This document shows positions 1-13,602 of a stretch of DNA of 64,000 nt, in pieces; position 1 is the stretch's first letter; each line of letters opens with the position of its first letter. Origin of the DNA: Desmodesmus armatus (Eukaryota; Chlorophyta; Chlorophyceae; Sphaeropleales; Scenedesmaceae); contig VIIQ02000327.1 of the NCBI GenBank assembly GCA_007449985.2, positions 17,360-81,359 on the forward strand, in the 5' to 3' direction. A program made the position numbers and the translations under genes. Under the pieces are notes generated by a model, which made no database searches, was not told where the DNA came from, and was given only the letters and a program-made list of their open reading frames with translations.

Positions 1-119
1 ATAACCCCCATCAACTCCGCGTCCGTCTCACCCGAAGTTGCGGATGACCACAGACTGTCATCAAAGCAGCGATTAGTCTAATACCTCCCAACTATCGCTT
101 GAATCACCTTTGAACATAC

Positions 120-447
120 CTTGGTTGCTTCTTCCGCCTGCTCCGGGCGTTCGAGCAACGATGAAGCACCCGTTATCACCGTGAATGCCACAACGATCAT
201 GAGGTGCTTTTTGTTCATCTTTGCCATCACAAAAGAAGTATGCTGCCTTGTTCGCTAAGATGGCCCGGAAACCGTGATTGCTTGCTACCAAACGGAAGAT
301 GCTCAGTTGCTGCTTTAGTTGATAAGCAATGTTGTTTTTATCAGCTTTGATTGCAAACATGAGATGGAGGGGAAGGTTGAGCAAGCATCTCTGCTGCCAT
401 GATTTCACACCCATGTTGTCATCACGCATGCGCAACCGGGCCGGCAA
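120..447 (-). CDS. Possible exon of an unrecognised gene running off the left edge
   Basis: An open frame of about 109 codons from an ATG at 447 ends at a plausible splice donor: the codons for SNQ are followed by a GTATGT-type donor reading leftwards from 119. The composition (mixed hydrophobic and charged, with FAIKADKNNIAYQLKQQL and CGIHGDNGCFIVARTPGAGG stretches) looks more like protein than the low-complexity frames nearby. No family was recognised. The rest of the gene would lie left of the window. It could equally be a chance frame. Confidence 0.3.
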
Positions 448-2671
<2,224 letters not shown>

Positions 2672-2823
2672 CCATACAAGCAAAGGCAAAAGCATGCCGG
2701 CAAGCAGCACATGCAACCTGCTGCCAACACGCATACACACAAACTTTCACACACCGCAACACAGCCCAGCCGCTGGCAGGGGAAACACGCCCCCCCCCTT
2801 CTGCCACAAGCAGCACAGGCAAA

Positions 2824-2841
2824 GGGGTTTAGGGTTTAGGG
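2824..2841 (+). repeat. Short interstitial telomere-like repeat
   Basis: GGGG followed by two perfect TTTAGGG units. This is the plant-type telomere repeat, which also occurs in a number of green algae. Only two units are present, so it is an interstitial relic or chance. Degenerate relatives occur near 62,054-62,080 and 62,928-62,980. Confidence 0.6.
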
Positions 2842-4480
2842 CCCTGCCAAACCCTGATCTGCTGCTGCCTTGTGAAAGGTGCGCAGCCCCCAACCCTGCA
2901 CCTGCTTGCTGCTGCTGCCGTTGCCGTGGCAAGTGTGCAGGCCCCACAGCTGCAGCTGCTGCTGGATGTGCATGCCCCTCGAAAGCATGCTACTGCTGCT
3001 TTTGTGAGGTGGGAAACCCCAACCCTGCAGTAGCTGCTGCTGCAACTGCTTGGTAATCCCTGCCTGATAGCCCCTAACAACCTGCTGCTGCTGCTGCTGC
3101 CTTGGCACAGCCCCTAAGACTGCAAGCTGCTGCTGTTCTTGCTTGATAGCCTCTAGACACCTGCAGCAGCAGCTGCTGCTGCTCAGCCCTCTGCAAGCAT
3201 ACTTTGCTGCTGCCACTGCTGCTGCTGCCCTCGTCTTTTGCAGCAAGTCTGTCCCCACTTCTCCCATGTGACCACAAGTACCCCTGCATCCCACCACCCG
3301 CTGTCGCCGCCACTGCTGCTGCTGCTGCTGTCTGCCACTCATTGCTGCTGCTGCTGCCACCTACAACAATCGCTGCTGCTGCTGCCACCCGCAACAAGTG
3401 CTGCTGCTGTCTGCCACAACTGCTGTTGCAATGGCATTTCAGCACGCGCAAGCAGCTGCGCACGGCAGCTGGTGTCCCTCCTCAAAACCTTCCCAAAAGT
3501 GCCCACACGCACAATCAGCAGGAGCAGCCCCCAAGGGCCTGTGCTGCTGCTGCCGCTGGTTGTGCTGCTGCTGCTGTTGCGTGTTGTGCCACACCCCTGT
3601 TGAAGTGGCATGTCACACTGACAAACTGTCTGTCATTTGTGATTAGCTGGGACAGCTGCAGCAAACAGGAACTCGAACAGCATGCAGCTGCTGATGCCAC
3701 AGCCACCGTCCTGGTGCTGCAGCTGCTGCCTAACCCCAAACCCTTACATATCAAAACATCAAGACTGCCAGCAGAGCTGCTGCTGCTGCTGCTACAGCTC
3801 CTGCTGTGTACAGGCCTGGCCCTCACATCCACCTGCCATTGGCCTTGGCTGCTAGCAGCAGTGGCAGCAGCACCACACAACTTTTCTGCGGCTGCCCCAC
3901 ATGCCACCCCCGCAGCGGCTGTGGCTGCCGCTGCGCCACAAGAATGGCACGAGCACCCCTCCCTGTTGAAAGCAGGCCCTTTCTGCACATTGATCCTCCC
4001 TGCCCCTGCAGCCCCTGGTGCGGCAGCTACTGTTGCTGCTGCCGCTCTCAAGGTGCTGTAGGGAGAGCAAAGGGCATCCCTCCCCGGCAAGGGCACTGCT
4101 GCCTGCACCCTCCCTTTCCCTTATGCCTTCTGCTGCTGCAGCTAGTTGTACTGCCGCTGCTGCTGCTGTCAAGATGCTGCTAGGAGGGGAAGGCATGGGC
4201 CTTGCCTCAGCAAAGGCACTGCTGCCTGCACCCTCCCTGCCCCTGCCATGTGCAGCCCCTTTTCACTGATGACAACCCTGCAGGATCCTGCTGCTGCTGT
4301 TGTTGCTGCTGCAACATCAAATACAAGGCCTTGCGGGGTTCTGCAGCCCATTACTGCTGCATGCAGTCCTCCTTCTCTCCTTGCTGCTCCAGATGCTGCC
4401 GCATGATTGAAGAGGCAAGGGCACCTCTCAAGCAAAGGCACCGCTGCAAACCCTTACGGCTGCCATGTTCAGCTGCAGCT
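2842..4480. repeat. CTG/CAG-rich low-complexity DNA
   Basis: Dense CTG (CAG on the other strand) triplets give long frames of poly-Leu, poly-Cys, poly-Ala, poly-Gln or poly-Ser in nearly every frame. A motif reading AAGGCACTGCTGCCTGCACC, with variants, recurs near 4,090, 4,215 and 4,435, suggesting a decayed minisatellite. It lies just past the 3' end of the minus-strand Q-rich gene and might contain its 3' UTR or further decayed exons, but no exon can be defended. Confidence 0.5.
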
Positions 4481-4482
4481 CT

Positions 4483-5853
4483 CTACTGCTGCCTGCAGCC
4501 TCCCTTCCCTCCCTGCTGCTCCTTCTTCCCCTCCCCTCCCGAAGCAGCAGCAGCACCACTGCTGCTGCTGCTGCCGCCAGTAGCTCCCAGCGTCACCCGG
4601 CACCCCTTCACCACCTTGCCAGCCCCACTGCTGCCAGCAGCAGCAGCAGCAGCAGCGGCGGCTGCGCCGCCGGCCCGGCGGCCGCTGAAGCTGCGGCGGC
4701 CGCCGCCGCTGCTGGTGCTGCTGCGCCGGCGGCCGCCGCTTCCGCCTTCTTCTGCGAGCACCGCATTGACCACGCGTTCGAATGCTGTCGCGACCGCCTC
4801 GGTGACGGCGGGGTTTATCTCCTCCCGGTAAACCCTGGGGAAGATGACCAGCGGGCGGCGGCTGTGCGGCGGCTGCGCGGGCGAGCCGCCGACGGCTGTG
4901 ATGGCGGCTGCGACGACGGCACGCACCTCGGGGAGGACGCCGTCTGCTGCTGCTGCGCGAGCAGCTGCGGCACGGGACAGGCCGCTGCTGCTGCCACTGC
5001 TGCTGAGCCGGCGGGTGAGTGCTGTTGCTGCTGCTGCTGCTGGTGGCAGTACCTTGGTGATAGCGTTTGCGACCAACTGCTGCACCTGCGGCTCGATGCC
5101 TGCCCTAGGAATGTAATGTGCGTTGCCTGCTGCTCCTGCTGCGGGCGCTGCTGCACGTGGTCCCTTCTGCTGCTGCACTTGGGTGTTGAGGGGGAGGGGC
5201 TCACGCTTACGTCCCTTTGCTGGTTCCTTCTTCTGCTGCTGCTTTGCCGCATCAGCAGCAGCGGCAGCAGCGGAACCTGCCGCAGCAGCTGCGGCGGCTG
5301 GCTGCTGCTTCTGCTTGTCATGCTTGCCAGCTGCTGCTGCTGCCGCCACCGGCTGCTGCTTGGCCCCCTTACCCTTCTCTGGAGCAGCCTTGTCTAGCTG
5401 CTTCTGCTGCTGCTGTGCAGGCTGCTGCTGCTTCTGGCCTTTCTGCTGCTGCTTCCTATCGTCCGCAGCACCCTTGCCAGCAGCTGCACCAGCAGCAACA
5501 GCAGTACCGGCATGGCCCGGCTGCTGCTGCTGTTGCTGCTTGCGCCCAGTTGCAGGGCCGGCAGCAGCAGGCTCCGCTCGCTTAGTGGCAGCAGTGGCCG
5601 CCGCCGCTGCAGCAGCAGCAGCGGCAGCGGCAGCAGCTGCCCTGCTAGTGCTCCCATCTCCTGCCCTGTCCTTCTGAACCCCCGCCAGAGCACCCTTGAA
5701 TGCGGCCAACCCACCCCACCCAGTGCAGGCCGGCTGGGTGTTGTCTCCTTCTCTTTCTTCCCTGAAGGCCTGTCCCCCCTGCCCCCGGCCCCACCCGGCC
5801 CACCTGCCCCACGGCCACCAGCTGTCCCTGAACCTGGCCCACCCCTGCCGCCC
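4483..5853 (-). CDS. C-terminal exon of the Q-rich gene, Ala-rich with three related helical segments
   Basis: The end nearest 5853 reads GGRGGPGSGTAGGRGAGG. After a frame change near 5,710 the long frame continues through poly-Ala and Lys/Gln-rich sequence to a stop at 4483. Three segments share a P-x-V-x-x-x-V-A-x-A pattern: EPQVQQLVANAITKVL, LPEVRAVVAAAITAVGG and NPAVTEAVATAFERVVNAV. They may be a weak internal repeat forming amphipathic helices. No known family was recognised. Confidence 0.5.
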   Translation of the reverse strand, partial: GRQGWARFRDSWWPWGRWAGWGRGQGGQAFREEREGDNTQPACTGWGGLAAFKGALAGVQKDRAGDGSTSRAAAAAAAAAAAAAAATAATKRAEPAAAGPATGRKQQQQQQPGHAGTAVAAGAAAGKGAADDRKQQQKGQKQQQPAQQQQKQLDKAAPEKGKGAKQQPVAAAAAAGKHDKQKQQPAAAAAAAGSAAAAAADAAKQQQKKEPAKGRKREPLPLNTQVQQQKGPRAAAPAAGAAGNAHYIPRAGIEPQVQQLVANAITKVLPPAAAAATALTRRLSSSGSSSGLSRAAAARAAAADGVLPEVRAVVAAAITAVGGSPAQPPHSRRPLVIFPRVYREEINPAVTEAVATAFERVVNAVLAEEGGSGGRRRSSTSSGGGRRSFSGRRAGGAAAAAAAAAAGSSGAGKVVKGCRVTLGATGGSSSSSGAAAASGGEGKKEQQGGKGGCRQQ

Positions 5854-8800
5854 TGCAATTGGGACTGGCGGTTACCTGGCCCAGCAGCTGGTCCACCGGT
5901 ACGTGGGCCGTGCTGCTGGTGTGAGGGGCAAACTCGAAGCCAAAGCTGTCTGGGTTGTTGCGCCCGTCGTCCCGGGCACCACCTTGCTCAGGCTGCCAGC
6001 CACTGCCGCCACGCTGCTGCTGCTGCTGCTGCTGTGGCGGCGGCTGTGCTGGGCCGCCGGCCAGGTCGTGCTGCTGCCAAGTGGGGCCTGGGCCGGCCGG
6101 CCCCGCTCACGGCCCTGGACCACCCCCTGCAGCTGCTGCTGTGTTTGCTGCTGTTGCTGCTGTGGCCGCCGCTGCTCTGTGGCAACACTGCGGGCAGCAG
6201 CAGCGGCGGCTGCGGCAACACCGGCAGCAGCGACACCTGCGGGACCGCGGGTGCCACCCTGCGAGGGTGACAGTGGGCCTGTTGCTGGCCCCCTGTTGTT
6301 GCTGTTGCTGGTCCCCGCCCCTGGTCCCATCTTGCGGGCGAAGCCAGGAGGAGCTGCAGCAGCGGGTGGGGACACCGGGGTTGGGCCGGTCGCCCAGCTG
6401 CCCCCTCCTGCTGCATTGGCACTCCCGCTCCCTTGCTGGAATCCACCTGGCCCACCCCTACCACCCGGCCCCTGCTGCTGCTGGCCTGGCGCACCAAACC
6501 CACCCGGCCCACCCCTGGGACCCTGCCCACCTTGCCCGCCAAAGCCCTGCTGCTGCTGGCCCATGAAGGACCCCATACCTGGCCCGCCACCCTGCTGCTG
6601 TTGTGGTCCACCTGGCCCAGGCCTTGAGCCCTTGAACCCTGGAGGGGCACCATCTGATGACTCAGACCGGCCCCGCTCCCTGTCAAGTCCCTGAACAATT
6701 GGCAGTTGCTGTGGCCGAGGGGGTCCCCCAACCGGCCCGGCCCCGTACCCCCCTGAACCCCCAAACCCTCCTTGCTGCTGGGACCCCTGGTAACCCCCAC
6801 CTGGCCCAATGGGGGTGACCCCCTTACCTGGCCCGCCAAACCCTTTGGGACCGTCGTCATCTTCATGTCCCATGACGCCCCGGCCCCTGGGTGACACCAC
6901 CCCGGTGCCCCCACGTGCCTGCTGCTGCATCTGCTGCTGCTGCCACGTCTGCTGCTGGTGCTGCTGCGGCTGCTGGGGAGCCACCGCAGCCGCCGGCGGC
7001 TGCCGCTGCTGCTGCTGCTGGGCGGCAGGGGGCATCTGCAGGTTCATTCCTGCTGCTCGTGCTGCTGCCACCATTTGTGGCTGTGCCTCGGGTGGCATGG
7101 TGGTCAGCATTGTTTGCATGGTGGCCAGCATCTGTTGCAAGTGGGCCTCTTGTTGCTTCACCTGTATATGATAGCGTGAACACATGCATGTGTGTAAGTG
7201 GGTGCGTTAGCAGGCAGGTAGGCAGGTGGAAGGGGCAAGAGGGCGAGTGGGCAGCACTAGCAGGCGGGTGGGACGACAAAGGGCATAGCTGAGGGCGGTG
7301 TTGGGATTTCATGCATGTATGTCCCTTGAGTGGCATGGTGGTCAGCATTGCTGCATTGTGGCTAGCATCTGTTGCAAGTGGGCCTCCTGTTGCTTCACCT
7401 GCGTGAGCAAAGGTCTAAATGTACATGTATGCATGCATGAACTAGCACGTCACCGAGCAAGCAGGCAGGCGGGAAGGGGGGGGGGTACACAGCAGGTGGA
7501 AGCGCGCACGGGTATGGGAGTGGGTGTGGTGTACGCGGGTGGGCAAGAGGGCAAGCAAGCAGGAGACTGAGCTACACAGACAGCCAGTGAGCACGCACGC
7601 ACGCACGCCAGCCAGTACGTAAAAATGAGCCTGGTACATCCCCTTCCCAACAAGGACAAGGCAGCAAGCACGCAAGCAGAGGGCCATCATGATGCAATCA
7701 TCGCCAGCAAGTAGTATGCCAGCACAAGTGCAGCCCACCCCCCTGACCCCACAGGAGTCACCCATTCCTCTAAATCAGCTGCTGCGTTGCAACACGCGTG
7801 CTTATGCGTGTGAGGAACTTCTTGCAAGCATCCACATGGCACAACATACCCATAACGTGTACTGCAGAGTATGCTGCAGAGAAAAGTGCACATGATCGGT
7901 GACATAAACCAACAGTAACACGCGAAACACTTGTGCAGACACCACGTGACATTTTTGAAACAGCTATACCAGGGACGCCATGCACGAGTACTGTCACACA
8001 GAAGCAAATCACGCAAAACAACAGGGTAGCAAGACCGGAAGGTGATGTATTTGACCCACACGTAACCACAATACTTCACCCCGATATGGACAGGCCAGAC
8101 AAAGAATAAGAGAAATAAGAGAATAAGTAAATGAAAGAAAACCACTGTGTGCCCACCTGCTGCTCCTTGGCCAGCAGTTGTTGCTCCTTGGCCATCAGCT
8201 GCTGCTGCTGAACCATCTGCTGGAACTGCGGGTAAAACGACAGAGGCACCCCGGGGGGGGGGGGGGGGGCATTATGAACTGGAGGCGCAGCTTGTGTGCT
8301 CCTGAGTGTGCAGAAAGATAGGGCAAGGGGGAGGGGTGTCTGACATGCACAGCTAATGCTGCTGGTTGCTCCTTGGCCATCAGCTGCTGCTGAAAACACG
8401 CGGGCGCGGGGCGGGGGGGGGGGGGGGGAAGACCACATGCAGGGCACTCGTGTCATGTAGGTGATTGCAGCAGCAGGGTCTGTTGCCCCCCCCCCTCTCT
8501 CTGCTGGCATGCATGACACACATTAACCCTATGTATCAATACACACAACAATTACCCACCCAACCCCCCTCCCCCCCCCCCCCACCACCACCACACACAC
8601 ACAATTGAACCCTCCCCCCCCCCCCATGTCAAGTCCCCCCTTCCAAAAAAACTACCATCGCCGACAAGTACGCATACACGAACACCCCCTGCCTTAGGGC
8701 TCCTTACCTGAGCCATGTAGGCCATCGCAGCAGCAGGGTCTGTCGGCCAGCCCACCGCCCCTGCCCCCAGCCCTCAGATCCCTCCTACTCCCCAGCTTGC

Positions 8801-11800
8801 ATGCATGGCACACATACGCTCGGTGTCAGCAGACAACATTCCCCCCCACCCCCCACCCCCCACCCCCCACAGTGACCCCCACCCACCACCATACATGCAA
8901 CCCCTCCCTTCAGGGCTCCTTACCTGTGCCATGTAGGCCATTGCAGCAGCAGGGTCTGTCCGCCGGTCACCCGGCACACATATCCCCCCCCCCCTCCCGC
9001 TGCATGTGACACAAACATATACGCTATTTTGCAACACACAACACGACCTCCCCCCCCCCTCTCCCCTCCCCCCCCCCTCCCCTTCACAAACACACAAGTT
9101 GACCCCCCCCCCCCAAAAAAAGGGACCCCCACACACCTGTGCCATGTAGGCCATTGCAGCAACAGGGTCTGTCAACCAGCCCACCGCCCCAACACACTGC
9201 ACTGCCTGTGTCTACACACACCACTTGCACAACTGACAAACACATTCACCATGTTTTGACACCCCCCCCCCCAAAAAAACAGGACCCCCCCCCCCACCTG
9301 TGCCATGTAGGCCATTGCAGCAGCAGGGTCTGTCGGCCAGCACCCCCCCCCCCCACCCTGTCCCCACTTGCATGAATGACACACAGCCCTGTTGCAGGTC
9401 TGTCCTGTCTGTTGCACAACAAAGAACAAGACCTCCCCCTCCCCTTCCGCCCCCCCCCCCCTCCCCCGGCTGCAAAAAACAAGCAAACACAAAACAGAAC
9501 CCCCACCCACCTGTGCCATGTAGGCCATCGCAGCAGCAGGGTCTGTCGGCCAGCCCACAGTTCCTGTACTGTTAGTGCTGCTGGGCCCCTGGGGCTGCTG
9601 CTGCTGCTGCTGCTGGGGCGCAACCTGCTGCTGCTGCTGGGGAGCAATGTGCTGCTGCTGCTGCTGCGCTTGTTGCTGCTGCTGGGGCGGCGCCACCGGC
9701 TGCTGTGGAACTGCAACCGGCTGCTGCTGCTGCTGCGGCTGCTGCGGCTGCTGATACGGAGCCTGGTACTGCTGCTGGTGCGGCGGCTGCTGCTGCTGCT
9801 GCATCGGCTGCTGGTACTGCACCTGCTGCTGCTGGTACGGCTGCTGCACTACAGCAGCAGCAGGAGCTGGGCCAGGTGCTGCTACAGCAGCAGCACCGTA
9901 ACCCGGCCCAGGAGCAACAGCGTAACCCGGCCCGGTGATGGTTGGTGCCCCACCATACCGAGTCATCACTGCTGCATTGCTGCCAGCAGCAGCAGGAGCA
10001 GCAGCAGCAGCGGCGGCTGGCTGCTGCTGCTGCCGGAGAGCAGGCGGTGTGTAGGAGGCCGGTCCGCCCCTGGCAGCAATGGGAGCAGCCGCCGCCCCGG
10101 TGGCAGCAATGCCACTGCTGCCAGCAGCAGTGGCGGCTACCGGCGGCTGTGCCGGGTGCCTGTGCTGCTCAGCAGCAGCAACAGTAGCTCCTGGGATGGC
10201 TTGCTGCTGCTGCCAGGTGAACTGCTCTCTGTTGACGACAGCAGCAGCAGCAGCAGCGGCCGCAGCTGCAGCAGCAGGAGGCGCACCGCCAGGAGCAGCA
10301 ACAGGCATCAACCGCTGCTGCTGCTGCTGCTGCTGCTGACCGGCAGCAGTGGGAGTGCCTGTGGGAGCAGCAGCAGAAGCAGCAGTACCGCCGTACTGCA
10401 TTGGTGCGTACTGCTGAGCGTACTGGGCTTGTGCTGCTGCTGAAGCACCGTACTGCTGCTGCTGCTGAGGGACAGCAGCAGCAGCAGCAGCACCCGGTGC
10501 TGCTGCATACTTGGCAGTGGCAGCAGTGCCTGGGTACTGCTGCTGCTGGGTGTACTGCTGCTGCTGCTGCTGCTGCTGCTGCATGGCATACGGCTGCTGC
10601 TGCTGCTGCATCCTATATTGCTGCTGCTGCTGCTGCTGGGCAGGCACTGCACCAGCATGACCACCCATACCAGCATTTGCACCTGCTGCTGCAGCCTGCT
10701 GCTGCGCGTAAGCAGCATACTGCTGCTGCTGCTGCTGCTGCGGCGGCGGCTGGCCATACCCTCTTGCAGCAGCGGCAGCACTCTCAGCAGCAGCAGCAGC
10801 AGCGGCAGCAGCAGAGCCGCCGCCGGCAGCAGTGGCAGGAGTGCCAGCACCTTGGGGTGCCTGCCGCAGCCAGCCGTCCCTATCATAATCGTCCCGCCTG
10901 TAACTGCTACTGCTGCCACCGGTGTAACTACTGCTGCCGGCGCCACCAGTGTAACTCCCACTGCTGCCGCCCAACTGCTGACTGTAACCGGGGATCGCCT
11001 GGCGGGGGTTGTAGCCGCCGGCAGCAGTGGCAGCAGTGCTGCCGTCAGCCGCCGCCGGCCTGGCAGCAGTGGCAGCAGTGACGCCGTACTGCACAGGGGG
11101 GCTGCCGTACTGCCCAACAGCAGCAGCAGCAGCAGCGCCGTTGCCGTAGCTGCCGGGTGCCGAGTTACGCGGCTGCGCTGCTGCTGCTGTGGCAGCAGCG
11201 GCGGCTGGGGTGACGTGGCCGGTGGCAGCAGTGGCAGCAGTGGCAGCAGTGCCGGTGGAAGTGACTGTTGTTGCGCCGGCTGTAGTGACACCGCCGCTGC
11301 TGCTGGTGCCGTCTGCAGGGCCGCTGGTGCGGCGAACACCTCCTAGCACCTCCCAGCGCCCGTGGGTGCCTGCAATGTGTAAAAGGGGCAATGTGTGAGA
11401 AGGGGCAGGAAGGCAACACAAGTTGAGTCAGCACCACAGCAGAAGGCAAGCAAGACAGCGGAAGGTATTGGAAGCCGTGCATGCGGCCGCTGCAGAAGGG
11501 GGGGGGGGTACCACATCCAGCGGCCGTGGGTGGCTGTAGGATAGTTGGTGAGAGGGGGCGGTAGGGCAATAGAATTGCGTAAGCAACACAGTGGCAGACA
11601 ACATGCGCTGTGCATAAATACACACACACGCAGAGGGGGGGGGGGCTCCTCCCAACACCTCCAAGCGACCGTGGGTACCTGTAAGTGTGGGAAGGGGCAG
11701 AAGTGCAATATATCTGGAGTGAGCAACATAGCTCAAGGTACCACGAGCTGTGCACCCCGCGCGTGGGTGCCTGTAATGTGCGAGAAGAGGCCGAAGGCAA

Positions 11801-13556
11801 CACACACCTTGAGTCAGCAACACAGAAGAAGGGCAAGCAAGATAGCTGAAGGTATTGGAACCCGTGCATGCGGCCACTGCAGAAGAGGGAGAGGGGGGGG
11901 GGGGGGGGGGGGGTAACACGTCCAGCGAGCGTGGGTGGCTGTAGGTGGGAAGGGGCAGTAGGGAACATGCAATGAGTGAGCAAAAATTGAGTGAGCGTGA
12001 GGAAAAGCCAGGGTGGACAAGGAACCGTCCGAGCAAGAGCAGCCGTGGTTGCCTGCTCGTATGGGATGCCTAAGGCAACGCAAGCTGAGCGCAGAGCAAC
12101 AGCAGCAGCGGGGGCAAGGGGGTGCCGTCTGCGAGGCTGTTGCGCGCTGTTGCGGCGCACTCCCCCTAGCACCTCCCAGCGCCCGTGGGTGCCTGTAGGG
12201 GTTGCGGGAAGGGGCAGTTGTGCCGCGAAAGTGCGTGCAGCAACACAGCTGAAGGTACCACAATAAGTGCGCACGCACGGACGCATTTGGGGGGGGGGGC
12301 TCCTCCTAACACCTCCCAGCGACCGGGGGTGCCTGTAAAACACCCCCCCCCCTTTTCACCAAAGTAAAGGCACCCACCTGGTGTCCTGTCGGTCTCCCAA
12401 CGTCTCCTGTCAGTCCAAGCATTGCTGCCAGCACCCCCCGGATGCTGCTGCTGCTGCTGCCCCCCTCGCCTCCTCGCCCCCCCCCCCCCTCCTCCCCGGG
12501 TCAAACCCCGGGTCAAACCAAAACCAAACCCCGCCCCTCACCTACCTGCCAAACATCACGCTGGTACCTCCCCCCTTTTTCTACAGTCGATGTCCACACC
12601 TGGTGTCCTGTCACCTCCCCGCCTCCTGTCCGTCCAGGAATTGCTGCCAGCAACACCACCAGCTGGTGCAGCTGCCGGGTGCCCCCCCCCCCCTCGCCTC
12701 CTCGCGCCGTCCAATCTAAACCAGACAGAAGCGCAGCATATCAAGTCTCCCATGCGCACACCTAACCCACATAAACACATCCCCACACCCTTTCCATGCC
12801 AACACAAACACACCTGGCGTCCTGTCAGTCTCCCATCCTCGCCTGTCCGTCCAAGCATTGCTGCCAGCAACACCCCCCGGGTGCGGCTGCTGCTGCTGCT
12901 GGGCCCCATAGCCGTGCTGCTGTTGCTGCTGCTGCTGCTGCTGGCCGCTGCTGCCGGCGCTGCCGCCCTCGCCCCCACGCTGCAGCAACTTCACTTGGTC
13001 AGCAGCAGAGGCACCTGTGCCACAGTGAACACGGCAGTAACGGCAGAAGCAGAAGCCACACAGCAGTTACAGGCGATGCCAACCTACAAACCAAGGAGAG
13101 CGGGGTGTGTCTGTGTGTGTGTGGGGGGGGGGGGAGGGAGCAGGTTGCATGGCTTTGGACAGAATAGCTTCGCCCCCACGCTGCAGCAACTTCACTTGGT
13201 CACCAGCGGAAGCTCCTGTGTTACAGAACACATGGCAACCACGCCAGCAACACAGAAACCAAGGGTCGTGCACCATCATACAGGGAAAGCGAAGTGTCTT
13301 GTTGCAGGGTGTGTCGGGAGGAAGGGTGGGTTGCCCCGGTGGGTTATCAGCAAAGTTGCTTGAGCAGGCCGCATGAAGTCAGGAAGACAGCCTCGCCGCT
13401 ATGCTGCAGCAGCTTGGCGTGCTTGCATAACCTGTGTGACACCAAGCACGGCACCACACACACAGAGTTAACGTGGCGCCTTCCTTCCGCCTGTGAAAAG
13501 GAGGGGCCAAGAGATCACCCTCAATCAGGAAGGGAAGAGGGTGTCGACCACACTGC

Positions 13557-13602
<46 letters not shown>

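Noticed and set aside
2836..4441. Poly-Gln, poly-Ala, poly-Leu and poly-Cys frames of up to 285 codons
   Set aside because: CTG/CAG triplets keep many frames open on both strands; no splice support and no non-repeat domain.
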